NCBI RefSeq assembly: GCF_900129725.1
Contig: NZ_FQWQ01000006.1
Coordinates: 496,001-560,000, forward strand
Length of the DNA: 64,000 bases
Origin: Chryseolinea serpens
Lineage (GTDB): Bacteria; Bacteroidota; Bacteroidia; Cytophagales; Cyclobacteriaceae
Direction: 5' to 3'
Of the stretch, positions 29,241-37,494 are shown piece after piece. A program made the translations under genes and the position numbers. The notes beneath the pieces were generated by a model. The model was not told where the DNA came from. It searched no databases and saw only the letters and a program-made list of their open reading frames with translations. Each line of letters starts with the position of its first letter. Within the stretch, counting starts at the first letter, position 1.

Positions 29241-29867
29241 TCATTTTGCCGTTGTGGATAGTTGAACAATCGTTGCGGCTTTGGGCCCCTCACAAAAGAT
29301 CAGGTCAACGAGACTCAGGTTCTCTGCAAACGCATTGCCAAATACTTGGTAATAACGTGCCGGATGGTAAAATCTGCTAAGATTCACCGCTTTCTTCGGG
29401 TTTATGACCGATCGCAGGTCTGAAATAGGTTGGTCGGGTGCAGGGTTGTACGACAAACTTGCCTCTACTGACACATCCCAGTTCAACCACTTGAGACACA
29501 TTGACAGCAAATCGCGATTGAGGTCATAGAGAAACTCCTGTTTTCTGAACAAAATCTTCTCCAGGTCGTGACTATAATGTTCAAAAAAGGGCGCCTTGCC
29601 ATAAGCCGACCGCAGGGTGCGCCAGTGGTTGTTGAGCCACTTCTGTGAATGGTCTATCCGCACCTCCGCGATGGGCACCTTGCCATGCTTGGCCGTGAGC
29701 GGCACAATGAGCGCCTCCCGTCCATGTACCGAATTGATGTAACACCGGTTGCGGTAGGTCTGCTTTTCGTAGTGCTCGTACTTTTCCAGGATGATTTTCT
29801 TCGCGGGCCGCAGGGCTGCAAAGTAGGCGATGGACGGAAGATACTGGGCTTCGATGAGGGTGGTCAA
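29241..29867 (-). CDS. WbqC family protein
   Basis: This 208-residue protein matches the WbqC-like family: the early EAQYLPSIAYFAAL, then YRNRCYINSVHGREALIVPL, HSQKWLNNHWRTLRSAYGKAPFFEHY, and a C-terminal YYQVFGNAFAENLSLVDLIFCEGP. Members occur in polysaccharide clusters and near signal peptidase genes in Bacteroidota; the activity is not established. There is no signal peptide. It stands alone here, with clpC downstream and the DMFase-like gene divergent. Confidence 0.88.
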   Translation of the reverse strand: MTTLIEAQYLPSIAYFAALRPAKKIILEKYEHYEKQTYRNRCYINSVHGREALIVPLTAKHGKVPIAEVRIDHSQKWLNNHWRTLRSAYGKAPFFEHYSHDLEKILFRKQEFLYDLNRDLLSMCLKWLNWDVSVEASLSYNPAPDQPISDLRSVINPKKAVNLSRFYHPARYYQVFGNAFAENLSLVDLIFCEGPKAATIVQLSTTAK

Positions 29868-30018
29868 ATGCGTCAGGTCTTTGTTGCAGCCAAAGTTAAT
29901 GGCGGGGACTCATTTTCTGGGGAAAAGACATAGCCTGTGTATGAAAAACTTCAAAAATTGACACCGATTTTGAAATGGGCGGCTTTCCCCGTAATCTTGG
30001 TAAAGCTTGTTTTTCTGT

Positions 30019-31410
30019 ATGTTAAGTCGATGGCGCCGTTCCCGTGGTATTTCCACCTGTTTAGCTCTTTGTGTCCTCACCATTTTGTATTCCTGTCGCC
30101 ACGAGGAGGAAGAAGCCGTGACACCTCCGGTCGTAAATCCGCCACCGCCGCCTCCCACCGGTCTCCCTACCAATCCGTGCGCGCCTACGATTTCACTGGG
30201 TTATACCGACAAGGTCTCCTATGCACCCGACGAACAAGTGACAGCCTATCTTCAGTCCAGCAAAGTCGTGGAACTCTGCCGTCTGGATATCTATGATGTA
30301 AAAGGCGTCAAAGCCTTTTCGATTGCTTCGCCGCTCACCGTCCAGGAGATGAATGCAGATCATCCGTCCACCAATGGATTTGGTTTTAACCCCACGATAA
30401 AATTTCCGATCCCTGCCACGGTGAAAAGTGGCATGTACTTCATCGAAAATAAAATTCCCTTTATTGTCAGAACTCCCGAAGCGATAGACTTGCTCATTGT
30501 CTATCCCTCCAACACCGCCAACGCCTATGAGGAAAGCGGAGGCAAGAGTCTCTACTCCGCATCAGACCGCCCGCCGATGGTTTCCTTTCTGCGGCCCATC
30601 GCGCTGCAACCCTTTTCAACGGTCTGCCTAACATGGTTTAGCGACATGAAGAATGTGAAGATCGGCTATGCGGCCGATTCCGACCTGGATGTTTACGAAC
30701 GCCTGTCGAACGCAAAGATCGTCGTGATCGTAGGTCACAACGAATACTGGACCCGCCCGGGACGTTTGAACTTCGACAAGTTTGTCGACAACGGAGGCCA
30801 TGCACTCGTGTTGTCGGGCAACACCATGTGGTGGCAAGTGCGCTACTCCGCCGACAAGACAGGACTCATTTGTTATAAGCATCACGACAACGATCCCGAA
30901 ACCGACGAGTTGTTAAAGACCATCGAATGGACGAACGCCTCGCTACAATATTCCATCCTCTCCAGCCTCGGCGCCGATTTTCCCCACGGCGGCTATGGTT
31001 TGAAAACCGACAACGGCTGGAACGGCTACAAGATCATCGCTCCCAATTCTCCTTTGTTGGAAGGCTTAAACCTGGCAAAGGGCGATATCATTTCCTGTCC
31101 CACCTCGGAGTATGACGGAGCACCGGTCACCGGTTTTGACGGCGATGGCTATCCGATCCTGGACAAGGCCGCACTCCAATTTGAAAAGGCCGAGATCGTG
31201 GGCTTCGACAAAGGCTTCCGGGTGAACGAGACCATTTCAACATTCATCGTGAGCCAGAAAACAAAGACGTCGGGGATCATTGTGAATACCAGCTCTACCG
31301 ATTGGTGTTCGAGCGGCGGCATGGGTGGAAGCTCGGGCGACAAGATCAAAGGCATTACGCAAAACGCCATTAAAAAACTGCTGGCCGGCCAAACGGTTTT
31401 CTCGAACTAA
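30019..31410 (+). CDS. lipoprotein with N,N-dimethylformamidase large-subunit-like domain
   Basis: This 463-residue protein has a lipoprotein signal (CVLTILYSCRHEEEE) and a Pro-rich linker (NPPPPPPTGLP). A beta-rich segment with YAPDEQVTAYLQS follows, then a domain like the C-terminal part of N,N-dimethylformamidase beta subunit: VGHNEYWTRPGRLNFDKFVDNGG, LSGNTMWWQVRY and STDWCSSGG. In the true enzyme this domain helps form an iron site; whether the ligands are kept cannot be judged by eye. The export signal makes a formamidase role doubtful. The ATG at 30019 is used instead of the TTG at 30007. It converges with the Sua5-type gene, 3 nt away. Confidence 0.7.
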   Translation: MLSRWRRSRGISTCLALCVLTILYSCRHEEEEAVTPPVVNPPPPPPTGLPTNPCAPTISLGYTDKVSYAPDEQVTAYLQSSKVVELCRLDIYDVKGVKAFSIASPLTVQEMNADHPSTNGFGFNPTIKFPIPATVKSGMYFIENKIPFIVRTPEAIDLLIVYPSNTANAYEESGGKSLYSASDRPPMVSFLRPIALQPFSTVCLTWFSDMKNVKIGYAADSDLDVYERLSNAKIVVIVGHNEYWTRPGRLNFDKFVDNGGHALVLSGNTMWWQVRYSADKTGLICYKHHDNDPETDELLKTIEWTNASLQYSILSSLGADFPHGGYGLKTDNGWNGYKIIAPNSPLLEGLNLAKGDIISCPTSEYDGAPVTGFDGDGYPILDKAALQFEKAEIVGFDKGFRVNETISTFIVSQKTKTSGIIVNTSSTDWCSSGGMGGSSGDKIKGITQNAIKKLLAGQTVFSN

Positions 31411-31413
31411 CGA

Positions 31414-32043
31414 TCAGATGATCTTATCCACATCGCCCAGACCGCGGCGGATGATCGTGATTTCTTCATTCGTACAATCAATAACACTGGAGGGCACATT
31501 GCCGCCGGGGCCACCGTCGATCACGAGATCCACATCGTTTTTAAAATCTTCGTAAATCTCCTCCGGGTCAGTGGTGTATTCTTTAATAACATCGTCGTCT
31601 TTTATGGAGGAAGTGATGAGGGGGTTGCCCAGCAACTTCACGATGTCGAGTGGGATGTTGTGGGCGGGGATCCGAATGCCTACGGTGCGCTTGTTCACGT
31701 CCAGGATCTTGGGCACTTTACTGCTGGATTCCAAAATAAAAGTGTAGGGTCCGGGCAACGCTTTTTTCAATATCTTGAAAACCGGCGTGTCGATCTTGCG
31801 CACGTATTCCGAAATGTGGCTGAGGTCGTTGCAGATAAAAGAGAGATCGAGTTTTTGGGGTTTAATGTCCATGATCCGGCAAAGGCGCTCGATGGATTTG
31901 CGGTTCATCAGGTCGCAGCCGATGCCATAGATGGTGTCGGTGGGATAGATGACGATGCCCCCTTTCCGGAGCACGTCCACCACGTGGGCAACCTTTCGGC
32001 CTTCCGGATTTTGGGGATGTATTTTGAGTAATTCTGCTGCCAT
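31414..32043 (-). CDS. L-threonylcarbamoyladenylate synthase (Sua5/YciO/YrdC family)
   Basis: This 209-residue YrdC-fold protein makes threonylcarbamoyl-AMP from Thr, bicarbonate and ATP for the t6A37 tRNA modification. It has [17 protein letters not shown] near the N-terminus, the substrate region [24 protein letters not shown] and [10 protein letters not shown]. It lacks the extra Sua5 C-terminal domain, so it is the short form and could be a YciO-type paralogue. It is cytosolic. It is divergent from mltG. Confidence 0.88.
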   Translation of the reverse strand: MAAELLKIHPQNPEGRKVAHVVDVLRKGGIVIYPTDTIYGIGCDLMNRKSIERLCRIMDIKPQKLDLSFICNDLSHISEYVRKIDTPVFKILKKALPGPYTFILESSSKVPKILDVNKRTVGIRIPAHNIPLDIVKLLGNPLITSSIKDDDVIKEYTTDPEEIYEDFKNDVDLVIDGGPGGNVPSSVIDCTNEEITIIRRGLGDVDKII

Positions 32044-32154
32044 GTTTTCTGAAAGTTAAGTAAATCGGGAAAATTCAAACCGGGGAGGGCTTTTTGTGCG
32101 GATCCAAAACCTTTCCCCGGTGTTTTTACTATGGGTTAACTAGTAACCTTTCAC

Positions 32155-32162
32155 TATTTTTG
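32155..32162 (+). promoter_or_regulatory. candidate -7 promoter box for the mltG operon
   Basis: TATTTTTG fits the Bacteroidota TAnnTTTG consensus at all fixed positions and ends 17 bp before the mltG start codon. No good -33 TTTG is visible at the usual distance; GGTTAAC is the nearest T-rich element. Confidence 0.35.
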
Positions 32163-32179
32163 AGCCCTATTATCCAGTT

Positions 32180-33238
32180 ATGAAGCCGAGCAAGCGCCTG
32201 ATATTCTTTCTACTGTTTTCCATCTTAGGGATCTCCTTCACCTTCTACGGTTTCCAGATGGTGTATACGCCTAACATCCTGGTCGATAAAGAAAACCGCT
32301 TGCTTTTAGTGCCCGAAGGGGCCACGTTCAAGGACATCCAAAAAGAATTGCACGACGGTGACTTCGTGCAGGATCTTTTATCCTTCAGCTTCCTGGCGCG
32401 CATCATGGGCTACACCCACGACGTGAAGCCCGGTCGTTATGTGCTGGTGAAGAACATGACCAACCTGGAGGCGATCAGAGCTTTGCGGTCGGGCAAACAG
32501 GAACCGGTCAGGATAACATTCAACAATGTCCGATTGATTCCCGAGCTGGCCGAAAAAATCACGAAGAACCTTAACATGGACAAGGGTGAGTTCGAAGCGG
32601 CCCTCATCGCGTTTGCCATGAACAACAAATACGGCTTCAACAAGGACAACGTGTTGAGCATGTTCATCCCAAACACCTACGAGGTCTATTACAACATATC
32701 GCCCCAACGGCTGATCGAGCGCATGCATCAGGAATACGAAAAGTTCTGGAATGCCGAGCGAAAAGAAAAAGCGAAAGCCCTGGGCTACACCCCCATCGAG
32801 GTGTCCACCCTGGCTTCGATCGTGCAAGCCGAAAGCATTAAGGATGAGGAAGCTCCTATCATTGCCAGCCTTTACCTGAACAGGCTCAGCAAAGGCATCG
32901 CCCTGCAGGCAGACCCCACGTTGGTTTTTGCCGTGGGCGATTTCACACTGAAGCGCGTGCTGAACGGCCACAAGCAGATCGACTCGCCCTACAACACCTA
33001 CAAGTATCCTGGCTTGCCTCCCGGCCCCATCAACATGCCCGAGATCAGCTCCATCGATGCGGTGCTGGACCACGCAGACACCAACTATTATTATATGTGT
33101 GCCCGCGAAGATTTTTCCGGGTTTCACAACTTCACCAACAGCTACGAGGAACACATGCGCAACGCCGCCCGCTACCAGCGCGCCCTCACCATCGAGCAGG
33201 AGAAAGGCGAGGCGCTGCGAAAACAACAACAGCGCTAA
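32180..33238 (+). CDS. mltG: endolytic transglycosylase MltG
   Basis: This 352-residue protein is a single-pass inner-membrane murein lytic transglycosylase (YceG) that cuts nascent glycan strands. It has an N-terminal membrane helix (LIFFLLFSILGISFTFYGF), a LysM-like module (about residues 40-100), then the catalytic region TLASIVQAESIKDEEAPIIASLYLNRL with the conserved Glu, LQADPTLVFAVG and SPYNTYKYPGLPPGPINMPE, the MltG signature. Length is normal. It heads a three-gene run with a thioesterase (2-nt gap) and a BrkB-family protein. Confidence 0.95.
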   Translation: MKPSKRLIFFLLFSILGISFTFYGFQMVYTPNILVDKENRLLLVPEGATFKDIQKELHDGDFVQDLLSFSFLARIMGYTHDVKPGRYVLVKNMTNLEAIRALRSGKQEPVRITFNNVRLIPELAEKITKNLNMDKGEFEAALIAFAMNNKYGFNKDNVLSMFIPNTYEVYYNISPQRLIERMHQEYEKFWNAERKEKAKALGYTPIEVSTLASIVQAESIKDEEAPIIASLYLNRLSKGIALQADPTLVFAVGDFTLKRVLNGHKQIDSPYNTYKYPGLPPGPINMPEISSIDAVLDHADTNYYYMCAREDFSGFHNFTNSYEEHMRNAARYQRALTIEQEKGEALRKQQQR

Positions 33239-33240
33239 GC

Positions 33241-33648
33241 ATGTATCAATCCGAGACCAAGATTCGCGTGCGGTATGGTGAGACCGACCAGATGGGATAT
33301 GTGTATTATGGATTTTACGCGATGTACTATGAAGTGGCCCGCGTGGAAAGCCTTCGCCAACTGGGACTAACCTACCGCGAAATTGAAGCGATGGGCGTCA
33401 TCATGCCCGTGCTGGAAAATAAATCGAAGTACCTGGCCCCCGGTCGCTACGACGAAGAACTGAGGATCGTGACCACGCTGCGCGAAAAACCCAGCGTGCG
33501 CATAAAATTTGAGTACGAAATTTTTAACGAGCAAAACAAACTCATCCACCAGGGCGAAACGCTGCTGGCGTTTGTCGACAAGCTGACCAACCGGCCTTGC
33601 CGGCCCCCGGCAGCGATGGAAAAAGTGTTGCAGCCATTCTTCGCATGA
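33241..33648 (+). CDS. acyl-CoA thioesterase, 4HBT/YbgC type
   Basis: This 135-residue hotdog-fold protein has RVRYGETDQMGYVYYGFYA, with the active-site Asp of the 4-hydroxybenzoyl-CoA thioesterase family, then YEVARVESLRQLGLTY. It hydrolyses an acyl-CoA or acyl-ACP thioester of unknown chain. The ATG at 33241 is chosen because it places this motif near residue 12, as in the family; a longer frame starting at 33097 overlaps mltG. Its stop overlaps the next start by 4 bp. Confidence 0.9.
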   Translation: MYQSETKIRVRYGETDQMGYVYYGFYAMYYEVARVESLRQLGLTYREIEAMGVIMPVLENKSKYLAPGRYDEELRIVTTLREKPSVRIKFEYEIFNEQNKLIHQGETLLAFVDKLTNRPCRPPAAMEKVLQPFFA

Positions 33649-34625
33649 AATTCAAATACAAACGACTTTTACTCCAATGGAATCCCGGGTGGTTGCTTTT
33701 CACCTGGCTGAAGAAAGTGCGTTTCAAAAAACACGAGAATGTTTCGCTCTACAAGATCCTGAAGATCTTTCTAAAAAACCTGACCGACGACGAGATCCTG
33801 GACCGCGCCAACGGAGTGGCATTCAACTTTATCCTCGCCATTTTTCCAGCCATCATCTTCTTGTTCACGCTCATTCCCTATGTGACGGACTATTTCCCCG
33901 AGATCAACACCAACAGTATCATGGATTTTGTGGGCGAACAAATTCCGCCCAGTATGTTCGAGGTGATCTCGTCTACGGTGTTGGACATCGTGAGCAACCA
34001 ACGGGGCGGCTTGTTGTCGCTGGGTTTTGTGTTTTCGCTATACCTTTCCACCAACGGCATGATGGCGCTCATGCGCGCATTCAATGCCTGCTACCGGACC
34101 ATCGAAAACCGCGGCGGAATTAAAACACGTTTGATCGCTACGGCGCTCACCGTCAACATGGCCTTAGCACTTCTTTTGGCTGTGATCTTACTGATTGTTG
34201 GCCAATTTGTGCTGCAATATGTCATGGCAAACTTGCCCGAATACGATTGGCTCACCGGCTTCACCGTAACGCTTCTTCACGTTTCGCGTTTCGTGGCCGT
34301 CTTCATTGCTTTCTTCATGGCCATCTCTACCATCTATTATTTTGGTCCCGCCATTCACTACAACTGGCGTTTCTTTTCCATCGGATCGTTGCTGGCCACC
34401 TTGCTCAGCCTGGCCGTGTCGTATGGATTCTCCTTCTACGTCACAAACTTCAGCACCTACAACAAAGTCTATGGCTCCATCGGCGTGCTCATCGCCCTCA
34501 TGGCCTGGATCCAACTCATCACGGTGGTGCTGCTGGTCGGCTACGAAGTGAACACCAGCATCCACGACGCCATCCGCAAAGAAGCCCTGTGGAACGCCCG
34601 CAAACTCCGCCTGAAAAAATCCTGA
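33645..34625 (+). CDS. YihY/BrkB family membrane protein
   Basis: This 326-residue protein has a basic N-terminal stretch and six membrane segments: FNFILAIFPAIIFLFTLIPY, GLLSLGFVFSLYLSTNGMMALMRAF, NMALALLLAVILLIVGQFV and later ones. These are characteristic of the YihY family, once misnamed RNase BN. FKLNQ-type junction residues are replaced by DRANGVAFNF, still typical. The biochemical function is not established; some members affect envelope or export functions. It is translationally coupled to the thioesterase. Confidence 0.88.
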   Translation: MKFKYKRLLLQWNPGWLLFTWLKKVRFKKHENVSLYKILKIFLKNLTDDEILDRANGVAFNFILAIFPAIIFLFTLIPYVTDYFPEINTNSIMDFVGEQIPPSMFEVISSTVLDIVSNQRGGLLSLGFVFSLYLSTNGMMALMRAFNACYRTIENRGGIKTRLIATALTVNMALALLLAVILLIVGQFVLQYVMANLPEYDWLTGFTVTLLHVSRFVAVFIAFFMAISTIYYFGPAIHYNWRFFSIGSLLATLLSLAVSYGFSFYVTNFSTYNKVYGSIGVLIALMAWIQLITVVLLVGYEVNTSIHDAIRKEALWNARKLRLKKS

Positions 34626-34673
34626 ATTTCTCTGCGTCTCGTTTGCGCGCCGAAGGCTTCAGCGAAGTAGGGC

Positions 34674-34709
34674 TTTGCCCGCCGAAGCTTTAGCGAAGGC
34701 GAGCGGTTT
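34674..34709. repeat. palindromic interspersed repeat, family B, copy 2
   Basis: This 36-bp segment matches the reverse complement of 17418-17453 with four mismatches and keeps the core GAAGCTTTAGCGAA. The sequence just left of it (34650-34673) contains a related GAAGGCTTCAGCGAAG half, so the full unit may span 34648-34709. It lies between two convergent genes, as copy 1 does. Confidence 0.65.
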
Positions 34710-34734
34710 AAAAATTAAGAGGGGAGGGACTCTC

Positions 34735-35229
34735 TTAAAAACTGATTCGTATCGTATCGGTATAATCTACCGGCACCTTAATCGGAATGCCGTGATAATT
34801 CAATTTCAGAAACCCTTTATAATGGACCTCAAATTTCTTCCCCCCAATCATCCCCAGGATCGTATCTAACAACCCCAACTCCTTAATCGCAAGCTTCACC
34901 TCCAAGGGCACGGAAAATTCCTTTTGCGCAGGGATCTCCGTCCGCAGTTTCTGATCCACCGTCGCCGCCTTCTTCCCATTCACCCAAATGTCCACGTTGA
35001 TGCGCTTCAATTTACCCCGCACTTTGTTCGGGTTATAAAAGATGGCATTGGCTTTCAGCATCGGTTCGGTGGAAGCATCCACCACCACGTCGCGGATTTG
35101 CCGCAACTCGATGCCTTCATGCGGCCCGTTGCAGGCCGAGAGCAAAAACAAAAAGCCCAATAGCGAAAAAGCAAAGCCGAAAGTTCTTCTTTTCCCGGGG
35201 AATGAAAGCTTTAAAAAGGAATGCGTCAT
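34735..35229 (-). CDS. LEA14-like (LEA type 2) lipoprotein
   Basis: This 164-residue protein has a lipoprotein signal ending FLFLLSACNGP, followed by one LEA_2/WHy beta-sandwich: ANAIFYNPNKVRGKLKRI, VDIWVNGKKAATVDQ, EIPAQKEFSVPLEVKL and a C-terminal VPVDYTDTIRISF. Such proteins are associated with desiccation or stress in plants and archaea; the bacterial role is unclear. It is divergent from the 2OG oxygenase gene. Confidence 0.82.
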   Translation of the reverse strand: MTHSFLKLSFPGKRRTFGFAFSLLGFLFLLSACNGPHEGIELRQIRDVVVDASTEPMLKANAIFYNPNKVRGKLKRINVDIWVNGKKAATVDQKLRTEIPAQKEFSVPLEVKLAIKELGLLDTILGMIGGKKFEVHYKGFLKLNYHGIPIKVPVDYTDTIRISF

Positions 35230-35295
35230 AAGTTTACGTGTGAAGTTGCCATCGTCGTGGTAAGTATAGACATTCTATTTATAAATTTGTTACAC

Positions 35296-35907
35296 ATGAA
35301 CACCCACTTTGATTCTATTGCCGACGGATTGGCGGAAAAAGGCTACGCAATCGCCGACGATTTCCTGAGTCCCGCCGAAGTGTCGGCCATTCTGAACCTC
35401 GACACATTCAAGGCGGGCATATCCGAATTCAAAAAAGCCGGCATCGGCAAAGACCAGGGCCTGCAGATCAACGAAGCCATCCGTGGTGATTATATTCAAT
35501 GGCTGGATAAAACTAGCTCGCCGGATGCGGTACGCGTGTACCTCAATCGATTGAATGAGCTCGTCCAGTTCCTTAATCAAAATCTGTTCCTGAGTTTAAA
35601 AGATTATGAGGTGCACCTCACGGTTTACCCGCCCGGTTCGTATTATAAACGCCACCTCGATCAATTCAAAAAAAACGACCACCGTCGCCTTTCCGTGATC
35701 TGCTACCTCAACCCCGACTGGAAACCCGAAGAAGGCGGCCAACTCCGCATGTACCTGGAGGAAGACCAACTCGACACCTTGCCACAGGCCGGCCGCCTGG
35801 TTTGTTTTCGCAGCGACCAGATCGAGCACGAAGTGTTGCCCGCCACACGCGAGCGCCTCAGCCTGACCGGTTGGATGCTCGATCAATTGGTGGATGTCAG
35901 GATTTGA
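35296..35907 (+). CDS. 2-oxoglutarate/Fe(II)-dependent oxygenase (prolyl-4-hydroxylase type)
   Basis: This 203-residue protein has the double-stranded beta-helix iron motif His120-x-Asp122 (YKRHLDQF) and His178 (QIEHEV), with the 2OG-binding Arg at about 187 in TRERLSLTGWM. It lines up with bacterial P4H/SM-20-like oxygenases, including RLSVICYLNPDWKPEEGGQLRMY split over two strands. It hydroxylates a substrate that cannot be named. The ATG at 35296 is preferred because the longer frame from 35221 adds hydrophobic residues foreign to the family. Confidence 0.9.
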   Translation: MNTHFDSIADGLAEKGYAIADDFLSPAEVSAILNLDTFKAGISEFKKAGIGKDQGLQINEAIRGDYIQWLDKTSSPDAVRVYLNRLNELVQFLNQNLFLSLKDYEVHLTVYPPGSYYKRHLDQFKKNDHRRLSVICYLNPDWKPEEGGQLRMYLEEDQLDTLPQAGRLVCFRSDQIEHEVLPATRERLSLTGWMLDQLVDVRI

Positions 35908-36049
35908 TGTGACACGGCGATCAACGGGAATTTTTTTATAGAATGATGCATTGTTTTTATTATCGGTATGCTTCACGCATTCGGGCGTGAATAAAAGCGT
36001 GTAACTTGCCTGCCGTTTTATGAACCATCATTTCAATTTTCTGTAGAAC

Positions 36050-36523
36050 ATGAAGCAGTATTTCCTCAAACTTTATCAGTACAATCAATGGGCGAACAAC
36101 CGTGTGTTAAGTGCCCTGACCCGTCAGCACGTGAGCGATGAAAAGATCCTCGGCCTTTTGGGTCACATCGTGGCCGCGCAATTTCTTTGGCTGCACCGTA
36201 TCAAAGGGTTGCCCCCGGCACAGGTGAAGCTTTGGGGTGGAGAGTATAGCCTGGCGCAATTGACGACCATGGCGGAGGAAGTGGGCAGGCTTTGGTTGGA
36301 GTTTGTTGAGAGTACCGACAACTTTAATCGCGAGCTCACCTACACGAACTATACGGGCGATCCCTACATCAACAACGTGGAGATGATCATGATCCACCTC
36401 GTGAACCACAGCAGCTACCATCGCGCCCAGATCGCCATGCAGCTGCGCCAAAAAGGATTCGAGCCCATCAATACCGATTTCATTACCTACGACCGGGTGA
36501 TCACCGGCCAATGGAAGGAGTGA
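36050..36523 (+). CDS. DinB family protein
   Basis: This 157-residue cytosolic four-helix protein has the DinB/YfiT start YQYNQWANNRVL and metal-ligand histidines at about 39 (LLGHIVAAQ), 120 and 124 (NHSSYHRAQIAM). It is expected to bind zinc or nickel, and may be a thiol-dependent transferase; the substrate is unknown. It is not close to the exported DinB protein at 7374-7934 in the window. It is 51 nt upstream of the dienelactone hydrolase gene. Confidence 0.9.
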   Translation: MKQYFLKLYQYNQWANNRVLSALTRQHVSDEKILGLLGHIVAAQFLWLHRIKGLPPAQVKLWGGEYSLAQLTTMAEEVGRLWLEFVESTDNFNRELTYTNYTGDPYINNVEMIMIHLVNHSSYHRAQIAMQLRQKGFEPINTDFITYDRVITGQWKE

Positions 36524-36574
36524 TGAACAAAATCAGACCGGCCGCGGTTTTATGAACACCTAAACATAACCCTT

Positions 36575-37420
36575 ATGAAAAGAATTGCACTTCAACTCTT
36601 TGCGCTCCTTTTGGCGGTAACGGCCTTTGGGCAGGATGGTATCACCGTATGCCACACCTCGTCAACCGAAAAATTTGCCGTTTTTGCATCCAACAAAAAA
36701 TTTAACAGCGAACACGCTACGCCCTTGCCCTACGTGCACGTGAGCCAGGAGGGTGGCAAAATGATCACCTACAAAACCGCCGATGGCCAGCAAGCCAACG
36801 CCTACCTGATCATGAGCAAAACAAAAACCAACAACTGGATTTTTGTTTTCCAGGAATGGTGGGGCCTGAACGACTGGATCAAGAAAGAAGCCGATGAACT
36901 GTTCAAAGACCTCGGCAACGTGAACGTGATCGCCCTCGACATGTACGACGGCAAAGTGACGGCCGACCGCGCCGCCGCCGGCCAACTCATGCAGCAATTC
37001 AAACAAGAACGCGGCGACGCCATTGTGAAAGGCGCCATCGCCTACGTTGGTCCCCAGGCAAAGATCGGCACCATCGGTTGGTGCTTTGGAGGAGGACAGT
37101 CGTTGCTGGCCACCCTCAACGCCGGCAAACAAGCCGCGGGCTGTGTGATCTACTATGGCATGCCCGTGGACGACGTTGAGAAACTGAAGACCCTCAACAC
37201 CGACGTGCTCGGCATCTTTGCTTCCAAAGAAAAATACATCACCCCCGAAGTGGTGAGTAAATTCGAAGCCAACATGAAGGCCGCCGGAAAGAAGCTGGAA
37301 GTAAAAAACTATGATGCCGACCACGCCTTCGCCAACCCCAGCAATCCCATCTACGACAAGGCAGCAACGGAAGACGCATACAAGCGCACCTTGGCGTTCT
37401 TCAAAGCACACTTGAAATAA
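36575..37420 (+). CDS. dienelactone hydrolase family protein, exported
   Basis: This 281-residue protein has a signal peptide (LQLFALLLAVTAFGQ) and an alpha/beta-hydrolase domain with the Cys nucleophile in IGWCFGGGQS (Cys 170), typical of dienelactone hydrolases. The Glu-containing FVFQEWWGLNDW precedes it, and the His lies in YDADHAFANPSN. It hydrolyses an ester or lactone in the periplasm; substrate unknown. The CxHxD set appears intact. A terminator follows. Confidence 0.88.
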   Translation: MKRIALQLFALLLAVTAFGQDGITVCHTSSTEKFAVFASNKKFNSEHATPLPYVHVSQEGGKMITYKTADGQQANAYLIMSKTKTNNWIFVFQEWWGLNDWIKKEADELFKDLGNVNVIALDMYDGKVTADRAAAGQLMQQFKQERGDAIVKGAIAYVGPQAKIGTIGWCFGGGQSLLATLNAGKQAAGCVIYYGMPVDDVEKLKTLNTDVLGIFASKEKYITPEVVSKFEANMKAAGKKLEVKNYDADHAFANPSNPIYDKAATEDAYKRTLAFFKAHLK

Positions 37421-37440
37421 TCAGACAGACATTAAAAGTA

Positions 37441-37469
37441 AAAGGGAACTGAAATCATCAGTTCCCTTT
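37441..37469. terminator. bidirectional intrinsic terminator
   Basis: A perfect 12-bp stem (AAAGGGAACTGA / TCAGTTCCCTTT) with a 5-nt loop and T-run lies between the convergent dienelactone hydrolase and acyl-CoA synthetase genes. Confidence 0.9.
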
Positions 37470-37494
37470 TTTATTGACGGAGGTCATGATGCAT

